The translations under genes and the position numbers were made by a program. A model generated the notes under the pieces. The model did not search any database. It had not been told where the DNA came from and saw nothing but the letters and a program-made list of their open reading frames with translations. From assembly GCA_903911905.1 (NCBI GenBank), contig CAIWFK010000135.1, positions 1-63,670 on the forward strand: a DNA stretch of 63,670 nucleotides, given 5' to 3'. Positions 56,496 through 63,670 of the stretch are shown in pieces. Source of the DNA: an uncultured Myxococcales bacterium. GTDB lineage: Bacteria; Myxococcota; Myxococcia; Myxococcales; Myxococcaceae. Numbering within the stretch: the stretch's first letter is position 1; each line of letters starts with the position of its first letter.

Positions 56496-57353
56496 TCAGA
56501 AATCGAGCGCGGTCAGGCCGACTTCCTTCGGCACGGCGCGACCCGACGAGGTCGCCTTCGCCAGGCCCAGGCGCTTGAGCACCTTGATGGTGGCGAAGCC
56601 GAAGTCGTATTCGTCGTCGCGGTGGCTCAGCCGCAGCAGGCTGGGTGAATGGTGGTGGTTGTTCTGCAGGCACGCGCTGAAGGTGGCGGTGACGGGCAGC
56701 CACTCGCCGAGGTTCATGGCCTGGTCGCGCTCGTCGTCGTAGCGGCGAAACCCGTACGACGGCGTGTGCGCCCAGTAGTTCTGAATCATGTTCACCCAGA
56801 GCGAGAAGACCCGCAGGCCAACCCACATCACCAGGGCGAAGCGCAGGTCGCCCACCAGCCAGGTCAGCGCCGCGACGTTGAGCACCTGCGAGAGCACTGC
56901 GAACACCGGGTGCGCGGTGAGGCGAAAGGTGGCCGTCTTCAGAATGTCGTCGGTCGCCACGTCGTCGATGGCGCGGTACGGCAACACGCAGAGCACCAGG
57001 GTGCGCCAGAAGCCGTCGGTCACCAGCTTGTTGGGGTCGCCGGGGTGGTCCGAGAACTTGTGGTGCAGGCGGTGGCGGTTCACCCACGCAATCGGGTCGA
57101 CGTAGATGCCCAGCAGGTTGTTGGCGGCCACCACCAGCTTGGTGAACCAGTCGGGGAAGTCGAGCGAGCGGTGCGCGATGCCCAGGTGCAGCACGTCGGC
57201 CAGGTACAACCCGCACAGGAACCAGAAGGTGACGAAGTAGACCTCGCCGACGAGCAGGGCTTTCCACGGGCCGAGGTGGGCAGGCGCGAAGAGCACGCAG
57301 GCCAGAGCGTAGGCCCCCAGAATGAAGGCACCCCAGAAGTTGTAGCTTTTCAT
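56496..57353 (-). CDS. acyl-CoA / fatty acid desaturase
   Basis: A protein of 285 residues with the three histidine boxes of membrane desaturases: H56-LGIA-H61 (in VLHLGIAHRSLDF), H94-RL-HH (NRHRLHHKFSDHPGDPNK) and NNHHHSP at about 231-237. Four membrane segments are seen (FWGAFILGAYALACVLFAP; GEVYFVTFWFLCGLYLAD; LVMWVGLRVFSLWVNMI). The pattern matches delta-9 stearoyl/acyl-CoA-type desaturases, with the P-G-D-P-N-K stretch after box two. It should introduce a double bond into membrane fatty acids with a di-iron centre, needing an electron donor not encoded here. Confidence 0.9.
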   Translation of the reverse strand: MKSYNFWGAFILGAYALACVLFAPAHLGPWKALLVGEVYFVTFWFLCGLYLADVLHLGIAHRSLDFPDWFTKLVVAANNLLGIYVDPIAWVNRHRLHHKFSDHPGDPNKLVTDGFWRTLVLCVLPYRAIDDVATDDILKTATFRLTAHPVFAVLSQVLNVAALTWLVGDLRFALVMWVGLRVFSLWVNMIQNYWAHTPSYGFRRYDDERDQAMNLGEWLPVTATFSACLQNNHHHSPSLLRLSHRDDEYDFGFATIKVLKRLGLAKATSSGRAVPKEVGLTALDF

Positions 57354-57434
57354 GAGCGCGCGACGGTAGCTCGAAGGCCGGGGACTGGCGAGGTGAGTGA
57401 ACGCGCCGGGTCAGCGCAGCCACGCTTCGTTGAT

Positions 57435-58847
57435 TCAGCAGGGTCGCTTGCGCTCGCGGCGCGCGAACCAGAGCAAGGCGAGCCACAGTGGAAGCGCAGC
57501 TCGCCCAGCGGGACTGGAGCACCCACAACCGCCGACGAGCCCCCCTGGGCTGCCTCCCCCGGCGCCACCGTCGACAGTCCCACCGCCGGTTGCGGACCCA
57601 CCGCCGGTTGCAGCCCCACCGCCCGTCCCAGCCCCACCGCCCGTCGCAGCCCCACCGCCCGTCGCCGACCCACCGCCCTGACCGGCATCGCTCGCGAAGA
57701 ACTCATAGGCGCCGATGTCGATTGCGCCGGACCCGACGCGGGCCGTCGACGAGATCGGGTGCACGTATTCGAAGCCCGGCACCAACGACTGCGTACCGGC
57801 GGTGCCCGGTGCCGTGCCCTGGTCGATGCAGGCCGACGCTGCCTGCAGGTGCACGTCGAAGTTCGCCACGTCCACGAACTTCGGGTCCCCGCTGACCGCC
57901 GAGACGAAGTTGGTCGTCTGGGTCGCGCCGGCGCTCGTCACCACGGTTCCCCCGTTCCAGAAGATGTTGTTCTCGAGCAGGGCGATGGTCCCCGTCGCGT
58001 CGTTCACGAAGGTCCCCGTGCCGCGGTCGTTGAGCAGCGTGTTGTTGACCAGGTACAGATGCGAGTCGTACCCGGCGGGGAACGACTCTTCGCCGTAGGC
58101 GACCATCGAGGGGTTCTGGGTGGTGGCGCTCTGCTCGATGACGTTGCCAATCAAGAACGAGGTCCCGCCGTTCGGCAGGTCGACCTCGTAGCTGGCGGCA
58201 CCCCCGACCTCATCGGTGAGGCGGTTGAAGAGCAGCAGGTTCTGATGGGCCCGCGACTTGAACAGGTGCCCCACGTTCCCGCGGTGGGAATACGAATACT
58301 GGAGCGTCACCTGCGCGTAGTTGCCCAGGTACAGGTTGTGGGAAAAGCCGTCACCCGCGCCATTGTGAGCGAACTCGGAGTTCTCGATGAGCACCGTGCC
58401 CTGATCGGCCGTGCTGGGCGAGCCGAGGATGCCGTTCTGGTTGTCGTGGAAGAAGCAGTTGCGCACGGTGAGGTTCAGGCCCTGGTGGCGGATGCCGGCG
58501 CCGTTGTTCCCTGCCGCGGCCGAGATCGCTGCGCCGGTGAACTCGAGGTTCTCGAGGGTGGCGGTGGGCGCCGCGATGACGAAGATGCCCTTCTGCTGCG
58601 ACGGCGTGACCCCGGTGAGGTCCAGCACCGCGCGACCGCCAATGCCCTGAAGGGTCAGGTTGTCGGTGGACCAGGCGCAGGTGTCGCCAGGGTACGAGCC
58701 GGCGTCGATCTGAATCGTGTCGCCGGCCGCCGCGACCGCGATGGCCGCGCACGGCGAGTGGTAGGTGCGACCAGGCCCGACCAGGAGCGTCGCCGCGGTC
58801 GCAGACACCGGTGCCAACGTGAGCAGCAGGACGGCAAGGGCTCGCAT
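57435..58847 (-). CDS. secreted beta-helix protein with MYXO-CTERM-like tail
   Basis: A protein of 470 residues from the ATG at 58847 (MRALAVLLLTLAPVSATAA, a signal peptide). The body is a right-handed beta-helix: GPGRTYHSPCAAIAVAAAGD, NLTLQGIGGRAVLDLTG, LNLTVRNCFFHDNQNGILG, VLIENSEFAHNGAG, SHLYLVNNTLLNDRG and LLENNIFWNGGTVV. A linker of repeated GGGSATGGG/GGGAATGGG units follows. The C-terminus is tripartite: GCGCSSPAGRA, a hydrophobic stretch LPLWLALLWFA and the basic RRERKRPC. That is the MYXO-CTERM sorting layout, which targets proteins for anchoring or secretion in myxobacteria. Substrate or partner unknown. Confidence 0.86.
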   Translation of the reverse strand: MRALAVLLLTLAPVSATAATLLVGPGRTYHSPCAAIAVAAAGDTIQIDAGSYPGDTCAWSTDNLTLQGIGGRAVLDLTGVTPSQQKGIFVIAAPTATLENLEFTGAAISAAAGNNGAGIRHQGLNLTVRNCFFHDNQNGILGSPSTADQGTVLIENSEFAHNGAGDGFSHNLYLGNYAQVTLQYSYSHRGNVGHLFKSRAHQNLLLFNRLTDEVGGAASYEVDLPNGGTSFLIGNVIEQSATTQNPSMVAYGEESFPAGYDSHLYLVNNTLLNDRGTGTFVNDATGTIALLENNIFWNGGTVVTSAGATQTTNFVSAVSGDPKFVDVANFDVHLQAASACIDQGTAPGTAGTQSLVPGFEYVHPISSTARVGSGAIDIGAYEFFASDAGQGGGSATGGGAATGGGAGTGGGAATGGGSATGGGTVDGGAGGGSPGGLVGGCGCSSPAGRAALPLWLALLWFARRERKRPC

Positions 58848-59005
58848 GGGCGCAGCGTATTCCAGCGTCGGCTCGCCCGGGCGCACCATCGCCACCCGAG
58901 CGGAGGCGGCTCGACCGACCTGTGCCGAAGTGCCCCGTTTCACCTGTCGCTCGCCTGGAGGCCGTGCGTGCGTGCGCGGGTCACGGGTCGTCGTTACCTC
59001 GGCGC

Positions 59006-59788
59006 ATGCCTGAAGGTCATACGCTCCACCGACTCGCCCTCGACCACCAGAAGGCGCTCGCCGGCGAGGTGGTGCGGGTCAGCTCACCCCAGGGTCGATT
59101 CGAAGACGCGGCGCAGCTCGATGGCGAGGTGATCGAGGCCGTCGAAGCCGTCGGGAAGCACCTGTTCTACCGCTTCGAGTCGGGGGCGATCGTGCACGTT
59201 CACCTGGGGCTCTTCGGCCGGTTCCGGAAGCACCGCCAGCCTGCGCCCGCGCCGCGAGGCCAGGTTCGGCTTCGCCTCCAGACCGAGCAGGCGTGCTTCG
59301 ACCTGAGCGGCCCCACCGCCTGCGAGCTGTTCGACCCCCACGAGTACACCACCCTGCGCGCGCGCCTCGGGCCCGACCTGCTGCACCCCGACGCCAGTCG
59401 CGCCGAGGCGTGGAAGCGGGTGAAGAAGAGCCGCCGGGCCCTGGGCGCGCTGCTGCTCGACCAATCGGTGATGAGCGGCGTCGGCAACGTCTACCGCGCC
59501 GAGGGGCTCTTCGCCGCAGGGCTCCACCCCGAGATTCGCGGGGTCGACCTCGAGTCACGCGACTTCACCCGCCTGTGGAAGGTGCTGGTGGGCATGTTGC
59601 ACGACGGCGTCCGCGATCGCCGCATCATCACCGTCAAGCACTTCGACCAGGCCGAAGGCCGCGCCGTGCGTCGTCAGCGGACGTGGGTCTACAAACAGCG
59701 CGTGTGTCTGCGGTGCGGCGACGCGATTCGCGTCTGGGAGCTCGGCCTGCGCACGATGTACGCCTGCGAGACCTGTCAGCGCCGCTGA
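59006..59788 (+). CDS. Fpg/Nei-family DNA glycosylase (Nei2-like)
   Basis: A protein of 260 residues from ATG 59006. The mature N-terminus [17 protein letters not shown] carries the catalytic Pro2 and Glu3 of the family, and GHTLHR is typical of the actinobacterial Nei2 type. The beta-sandwich lysine and helix-two-turn-helix are seen in [11 protein letters not shown] and [19 protein letters not shown]. The C-terminal zinc finger has four cysteines: [10 protein letters not shown] and YACETCQRR. It excises oxidised bases (pyrimidines or FapyG) and nicks the strand. The nearby 59789-59834 gap and pgm downstream give no functional link. Confidence 0.88.
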   Translation: MPEGHTLHRLALDHQKALAGEVVRVSSPQGRFEDAAQLDGEVIEAVEAVGKHLFYRFESGAIVHVHLGLFGRFRKHRQPAPAPRGQVRLRLQTEQACFDLSGPTACELFDPHEYTTLRARLGPDLLHPDASRAEAWKRVKKSRRALGALLLDQSVMSGVGNVYRAEGLFAAGLHPEIRGVDLESRDFTRLWKVLVGMLHDGVRDRRIITVKHFDQAEGRAVRRQRTWVYKQRVCLRCGDAIRVWELGLRTMYACETCQRR

Positions 59789-59834
59789 AGGGAGCGAACG
59801 CGCCGCGCGGCTTCCCGCTACACTGTCCGCTGCC

Positions 59835-61475
59835 ATGACCGACCCGCTCGCCGGAAAGCCCGCCCCCGCTTCGTCGCTGGTCAACGTTCCCAGGCTCATC
59901 ACCGCCTATTTCACCGAGCAACCCGACGTGTCACAGCCGGCCGAGCGGGTGGCCTTCGGTACCTCGGGTCACCGCGGCGTGTCGTTCAAGCGCAGCTTCA
60001 ACGAAGCGCACATTCTGGCCACCACCCAGGCGGTCGCCGAGTACCGCGCGTCGAAGGGTTTCACCGGTCCGTTGTTCGTGGGCATCGACACCCATGCGCT
60101 CAGTGAGCCCGCGCTGGTGACCGCGTTGGAGGTGCTGGTGGCCAACGGCGTCGAGGTGCGCGTGCAGGCCGGTGGCGGGTACACGCCCACGCCCGTCGTC
60201 AGCCACGCCATTCTCGCCTTCAATCGCGGCCGCACCGCCGGCCTCGCCGACGGCATCGTCATCACGCCCTCGCACAACCCTCCCGACGGCGGAGGCTTCA
60301 AATACAACCCGCCCAACGGCGGCCCGGCCGACACCGACGTGACGGCCATCGTCGAGAAGCGCGCCAACGCGTTGTTGGCCGAGGGCAACCGCGGGGTGAA
60401 GCGCACGGCCCTGTCGAGCGCGCGCGCGGCCGCGAAGCCCCACGACTTCATCACGCCCTACGTCGAAGACCTGGGCAACGTGGTGGATCTCGCGGTGGTG
60501 GCGAAGAGCGGGCTGCGCCTGGGCGTCGACCCGCTCGGTGGCTCGAACGTCGCGTACTGGGCGCCCATCGCCGAGAAGTACCGATTGAACCTGACCGTGG
60601 TGAACGACCGGGTCGACCCCACGTTCTCGTTCATGCCGTTGGACCATGACGGGAAGATCCGCATGGACTGCAGCTCGCCGTACGCGATGGCGAACCTCAT
60701 CGCGCTCAAGGACCGGTACGACCTGGCGTTCGGCAACGACGCCGATTCCGACCGGCACGGCATCGTCACCCGCTCGGGGCTGATGAACCCCAACCACTAC
60801 CTGGCGGCGGCCATCTCGTACCTGTTCCGCCACCGGCCGCAGTGGTCGAAGGCCGCAGCGGTGGGCAAGACGCTGGTGTCGAGCGCCATCATCGATCGCG
60901 TGGCCGCCGACCTGGGCCGCACGCTGGTGGAGGTGCCCGTCGGCTTCAAGTGGTTCGTCTCGGGGCTGGGCGATGGTTCGTTCGGCTTCGGTGGCGAAGA
61001 GAGCGCGGGCGCGTCGTTCCTGCGGCGCGACGGCACCACCTGGACCACCGACAAGGACGGCATCATCCTGGGGCTGCTCGCAGCCGAGCTGACCGCGGTG
61101 TTGGGCAAGGACCCTTCGCAGCTCTACGGCGAGCTGACGCAGAAGTTCGGCGCACCCAGCTACGCGCGCATCGACGCGCCGGCCACCGCCGCGCAGAAGA
61201 AGGTGCTCTCTTCGCTCAAGCCGGAGTTGGTGACGGCGAGCACGCTCGCGGGCGACGCCATCACCGCCAAGCTGACCACTGCTCCGGGCAATGGGGCCGG
61301 CATCGGCGGGCTCAAGGTCACCACCGCGCAGGGCTGGTTCGCCGCGCGGCCGTCAGGCACCGAAGACGTGTACAAGATCTACGCCGAGAGCTTCCGCGGG
61401 CCCGAGCACCTGGCCCGGCTGCAGGACGAAGCGCGGCAGATGGTGAACGCCGCCTTCGCCGCCGCGGGGCTCTGA
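59835..61475 (+). CDS. pgm: alpha-D-glucose phosphoglucomutase
   Basis: A protein of 546 residues, normal for bacterial Pgm. [20 protein letters not shown] is diagnostic near the N-terminus. The phosphoserine loop [20 protein letters not shown] holds Ser146, the metal loop reads [11 protein letters not shown] and the sugar-binding loop [15 protein letters not shown]; the phosphate-binding tail is [16 protein letters not shown]. It interconverts glucose-1-phosphate and glucose-6-phosphate for glycogen, trehalose and envelope polysaccharide synthesis. It converges with the cyclase gene, 7 bp apart. Confidence 0.95.
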   Translation: MTDPLAGKPAPASSLVNVPRLITAYFTEQPDVSQPAERVAFGTSGHRGVSFKRSFNEAHILATTQAVAEYRASKGFTGPLFVGIDTHALSEPALVTALEVLVANGVEVRVQAGGGYTPTPVVSHAILAFNRGRTAGLADGIVITPSHNPPDGGGFKYNPPNGGPADTDVTAIVEKRANALLAEGNRGVKRTALSSARAAAKPHDFITPYVEDLGNVVDLAVVAKSGLRLGVDPLGGSNVAYWAPIAEKYRLNLTVVNDRVDPTFSFMPLDHDGKIRMDCSSPYAMANLIALKDRYDLAFGNDADSDRHGIVTRSGLMNPNHYLAAAISYLFRHRPQWSKAAAVGKTLVSSAIIDRVAADLGRTLVEVPVGFKWFVSGLGDGSFGFGGEESAGASFLRRDGTTWTTDKDGIILGLLAAELTAVLGKDPSQLYGELTQKFGAPSYARIDAPATAAQKKVLSSLKPELVTASTLAGDAITAKLTTAPGNGAGIGGLKVTTAQGWFAARPSGTEDVYKIYAESFRGPEHLARLQDEARQMVNAAFAAAGL

Positions 61476-61482
61476 CGCCCCG

Positions 61483-63084
61483 TCAGCCCAGCAGCTTGTA
61501 GTGCCGCAGCGGGTGGGCCACGTTCTTCACCGAGGTCTCGGTGAGCGGGCCCCACTTCAGGTGCTTGAGCTCGGCGTCGTCGAGCCCGTCGATGGCGGCC
61601 TTCACCGTGTCCATGATCATCGTCTCGCGGAAGCCGCCCAGCGACTGCAGGCGCGCGGTCTGGTTCATGCCGGTCGAGAACGAGGTGTAATTGCGGTTGG
61701 GGCCGAACAGGCCGCAGAAGCTGTTGGCCAGGTTGACGCCGATGGCCACGCCCAGCCCCGGCACCTTCAAGATTTCCTGCAGGCGCGAGACCTCGGGGTG
61801 ATTGCTCATCTGCTCGATGGTGAACTTCTGAATCTCGAGCGCGGCCTTGAGCGCGTCGGCCGCCCGCTCGGCCGGGCTGTCCTTGAAGAACGGAGGCCCC
61901 CACAGCCCGATGACGCAGTCACCGACCATCTTGTCGAACACGCCTCCGTGCCGGTACACGATGCGCACCGCTTCTTCCGACCAGGCGTCGACGAAGGTGC
62001 CGATGCGCTCGGGCCGCTCGAGCACCTGCTCGCATATGCGGGTGAAGCCGTTGATGTCGGCGAACAGAATGCCCACCTCTTCGGCGCGCGGGGCCAGGTA
62101 GCGGCTCTCGTAATCGGGGTCGCGAATCAGCTCGTCGATGGTGCGGGCCGAGAAGAACTGCGAGAGGTGAATGCGCTCGCGGTTGTAGTCGACCAGGCGC
62201 TGGCTGAGCGTCGAGGCCAGCAGGCGCAGCAGGTCCATCGTGAAGCTCGAGAAGCCCTCGCCACCGCTCCACACGGTGATCTTCCCCATGGCGTTCGAGT
62301 CACCCACGCCGCTGATGAGCACCGTCTCGACCGCGCGGCGATCGCCCAGCACCTCTCGCAGGCGCCGGTCGCTGGGCAGCACCAGGTTGGGGCCGTACTG
62401 CTTGATGGCCTCTTCGAGCTCGGGGAAGCGCCGACCGTTCGACGCGTAGTCGAGCTGCCCGTGCTTGTACATGCGGTAGTGCATGGCCGAGCTGTCCACC
62501 GCGTCGCGGTAGAGCAGCATGAAGCCCGGCAGCTTCACCTTCTCGCACAACGCCGCCACCGCGCCGTCCATGCCCAGCTCGAAGACCCGGTTGGCCAGCG
62601 AGTGGTTGATGCCGACCAGAATCTGGTGCTTTTCGGCGGCGGTCTGCACCGAGGCCAGCACCGTGTCGAGCTCTTCGGCCACCGTCTCGACCGCGCGCGA
62701 GAGCTTCGCGGCGTCGCCGGTGCGGTCGCCCGCGTACGCAAAGCCGATGGAGCCCACCACGTGCCCGACCACGTCGAGCGCCTGGCTGACCAGGGTCAGC
62801 CCGCCGTCGATTCGTCGTACGCCCCAGGTCGCCTGGGCGAGCAGGGTGCCGGGGAAGACGCCGCCCCATCGACCGTGCTGGTAGGTCGTCGAATTGAGCT
62901 CTTCGTCGAGCGTGGTGACCGCCACGCCCACCGCGTTGGTCAGGCGCAACAACTCGGGGAAGATGCGCTTGAAGGTCTGCTCGAGGTTCTCGCGGGCCTT
63001 GAGCGACTCCTCGAGAAGATCGTCGACGGCGCGGTTCAAGTCGCGCAGGAAGTGGAGTTCTTCGATCGTGATTTCGGAGTCCAT
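61483..63084 (-). CDS. GAF-type and class III adenylate/guanylate cyclase
   Basis: A protein of 533 residues from the ATG at 63084 (MDSEITIEELHFLRDLNRAV); a TTG three codons upstream is less likely. The N-terminal two thirds have two helix-flanked sensor-like regions (LTNAVGVAVTTLDEELNSTT; GFMLLYRDAVDSSAMHYRMY), GAF-like. The cyclase domain occupies about 335-520: metal site ILFADINGFTRICEQ with Asp, GGVFDKMVGDCVIGLWGPP with the second Asp, AIGVNLANSFCGLFG and the transition-state N/R pair in MNQTARLQSLGG. It should make cAMP (or cGMP) in the cytoplasm under control of the sensor region. No membrane segment. Confidence 0.9.
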   Translation of the reverse strand: MDSEITIEELHFLRDLNRAVDDLLEESLKARENLEQTFKRIFPELLRLTNAVGVAVTTLDEELNSTTYQHGRWGGVFPGTLLAQATWGVRRIDGGLTLVSQALDVVGHVVGSIGFAYAGDRTGDAAKLSRAVETVAEELDTVLASVQTAAEKHQILVGINHSLANRVFELGMDGAVAALCEKVKLPGFMLLYRDAVDSSAMHYRMYKHGQLDYASNGRRFPELEEAIKQYGPNLVLPSDRRLREVLGDRRAVETVLISGVGDSNAMGKITVWSGGEGFSSFTMDLLRLLASTLSQRLVDYNRERIHLSQFFSARTIDELIRDPDYESRYLAPRAEEVGILFADINGFTRICEQVLERPERIGTFVDAWSEEAVRIVYRHGGVFDKMVGDCVIGLWGPPFFKDSPAERAADALKAALEIQKFTIEQMSNHPEVSRLQEILKVPGLGVAIGVNLANSFCGLFGPNRNYTSFSTGMNQTARLQSLGGFRETMIMDTVKAAIDGLDDAELKHLKWGPLTETSVKNVAHPLRHYKLLG

Positions 63085-63184
63085 GGACCCCAAAGGCTAC
63101 TTCTCCCACCCCACGCGGCCAATGATCAGGCGCAGGTGGGAGGAGGATTTTCGACGCGAGCCCTGATCGCGCTAGAGTGCCTTC

Positions 63185-63478
63185 ATGCTCTTCGCCGCCG
63201 CTGCCGCCTTCGTGCTGTCGACGTCTGCCGGAACCCGGCCCAACACCTACAGCGAGCGCTGGCTGTGCGACCTCTGGGCCGGCGCCCAGTGCCACGCGAC
63301 CAGTTGCCAGAAGGACGGCAAGGACCGCTGCAGCGCGGTGTCGAAGCAGTGCAAGGAAACCAGCCGCCACGTCACGGTGGACGGAGCGCGCGCCGACAAG
63401 AAGGCGGCCTGTGCCCGGGCGTTGCTCAAGCAGGACTGCGGCTCGGCCAAGCCTCCCGAGTGTGACGGCCAACTGTGA
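63185..63478 (+). CDS. small secreted eight-cysteine protein
   Basis: A protein of 97 residues with a signal peptide (MLFAAAAAFVLSTSAG). The mature part has eight cysteines in WLCDLWAGAQCHATSCQKDG, RCSAVSKQCKETS, AACARALLKQDCG and PPECDGQL, enough for four disulfides. It has no family I recognise. It is the third short Cys-bearing secreted protein in the window (with 22003 and 30807). Its TGA overlaps the GTG of the next gene (GTGA at 63475-63478), so they are co-translated. It is divergent from the cyclase by 100 bp. Confidence 0.72.
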   Translation: MLFAAAAAFVLSTSAGTRPNTYSERWLCDLWAGAQCHATSCQKDGKDRCSAVSKQCKETSRHVTVDGARADKKAACARALLKQDCGSAKPPECDGQL

Positions 63479-63670
63479 CCCTCGAGTGGACGCCTGAACG
63501 GGTCCGCACCGAGGTGATGACCAGGCCGCGCCAGACACCGGTTCGCCTGCCGGACACGGTCGTCATCGACCGGCCTGACCTGCTGCAGCGCATCACCCCT
63601 TCGCTTCGACAAGGTGGCCTCAACGAGGTCGCCTTCGCGAACTTCGCCCTCGACGACGCCGAGGCGCACC
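63475..63670 (+). CDS. GNAT-family acetyltransferase-like protein, 3' truncated
   Basis: A partial gene of 65 codons running off the window. It starts GTG 63475, overlapping the Cys-rich protein's stop. The sequence TLEWTPERVRTEV, RPDLLQRITPSLRQGGLNEV and ANFALDDAEAH matches the start of a myxobacterial GNAT-like family as I recall it, with the R-P-x-x-x-Q-x-x-T-P-S-x-x-x-G-G-L-N-E-V phrase near the N-terminus. The acetyl-CoA-binding part would lie beyond the end, so the assignment is tentative. Confidence 0.5.
   Translation, partial: MTLEWTPERVRTEVMTRPRQTPVRLPDTVVIDRPDLLQRITPSLRQGGLNEVAFANFALDDAEAH

Noticed and set aside
57560-57690. CRISPR-like or tandem-repeat array
   Set aside because: The repeats encode the Gly/Thr/Ala linker of the MYXO-CTERM protein in frame; there are no unique spacers.

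Overview
The window is about 63.7 kb of very GC-rich bacterial chromosome and looks like a member of the Myxococcota. The reasons are a TIGR02996 repeat-companion domain behind WGR domains, many lipoproteins with Asp-Ala-Gly or Gly/Ser-rich linkers after the lipidated Cys, a MYXO-CTERM-like C-terminal tripartite tail, several WYL regulators and two-component proteins, and kdsB, which implies a Gram-negative KDO-containing LPS. I see no phage, insertion sequence, integron, CRISPR array or tRNA. Genes are densely packed, often with ATGA/GTGA overlaps or convergent stop codons with no gap. Both ends cut through genes.

Layout. 1-5 kb: truncated WGR/LRR protein, a PafBC-like WYL regulator pair and a class V aminotransferase-like protein. 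5-10 kb: two lipoproteins, then on the minus strand rplU-rpmA, a clear Rho-independent terminator, and obg-trmH-lolA. 10-12 kb: an RdgC-like protein encoded as two adjacent half-genes, and a divergent VOC/TetR pair. 12-22 kb: an envelope block with a TonB-like protein, two tandem lipoproteins ending in C-type-lectin-like domains, an HhH-plus-predicted-barrel protein followed by a triple lamin-tail lipoprotein, and a small beta-barrel. 22-30 kb: oxidoreductase, TlpA, papain-TerB fusion, kinase/response-regulator pair, OsmC, beta-helix protein and calpain-like protease. 30.3-30.7 kb: RNase P RNA. 31-33 kb: feoAB behind a strong terminator and a candidate promoter. 34-43 kb: membrane protein, hydrolase, methyltransferase-like protein, then an ABC importer whose substrate-binding protein is fused to OmpA, a LysR regulator and an amino-acid permease, with repeated palindromes in the promoter regions. 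44-48 kb: three-gene cytochrome/DUF1501 operon. 48-64 kb: kdsB, ppa, a YkuD-like protein, an O-methyltransferase, a hybrid kinase, desaturases, a MYXO-CTERM beta-helix protein, a Nei-type glycosylase, pgm, a class III cyclase and a truncated GNAT gene.

The most notable observations are as follows. (1) The tandem lectin-like lipoproteins keep every Ca2+-site-2 ligand at the spacing I recall for rat mannose-binding protein, but one carries EPN (mannose type) and the other QPD (galactose type). (2) RdgC is split. (3) The ABC importer and the permease share two operator-like elements. (4) A predicted outer-membrane barrel carries a ComEA-like HhH domain. (5) There are two unusual cysteine-protease genes, papain-TerB and calpain with a beta-helix partner. 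All functions are inferred from motifs read by eye; no database search was run.
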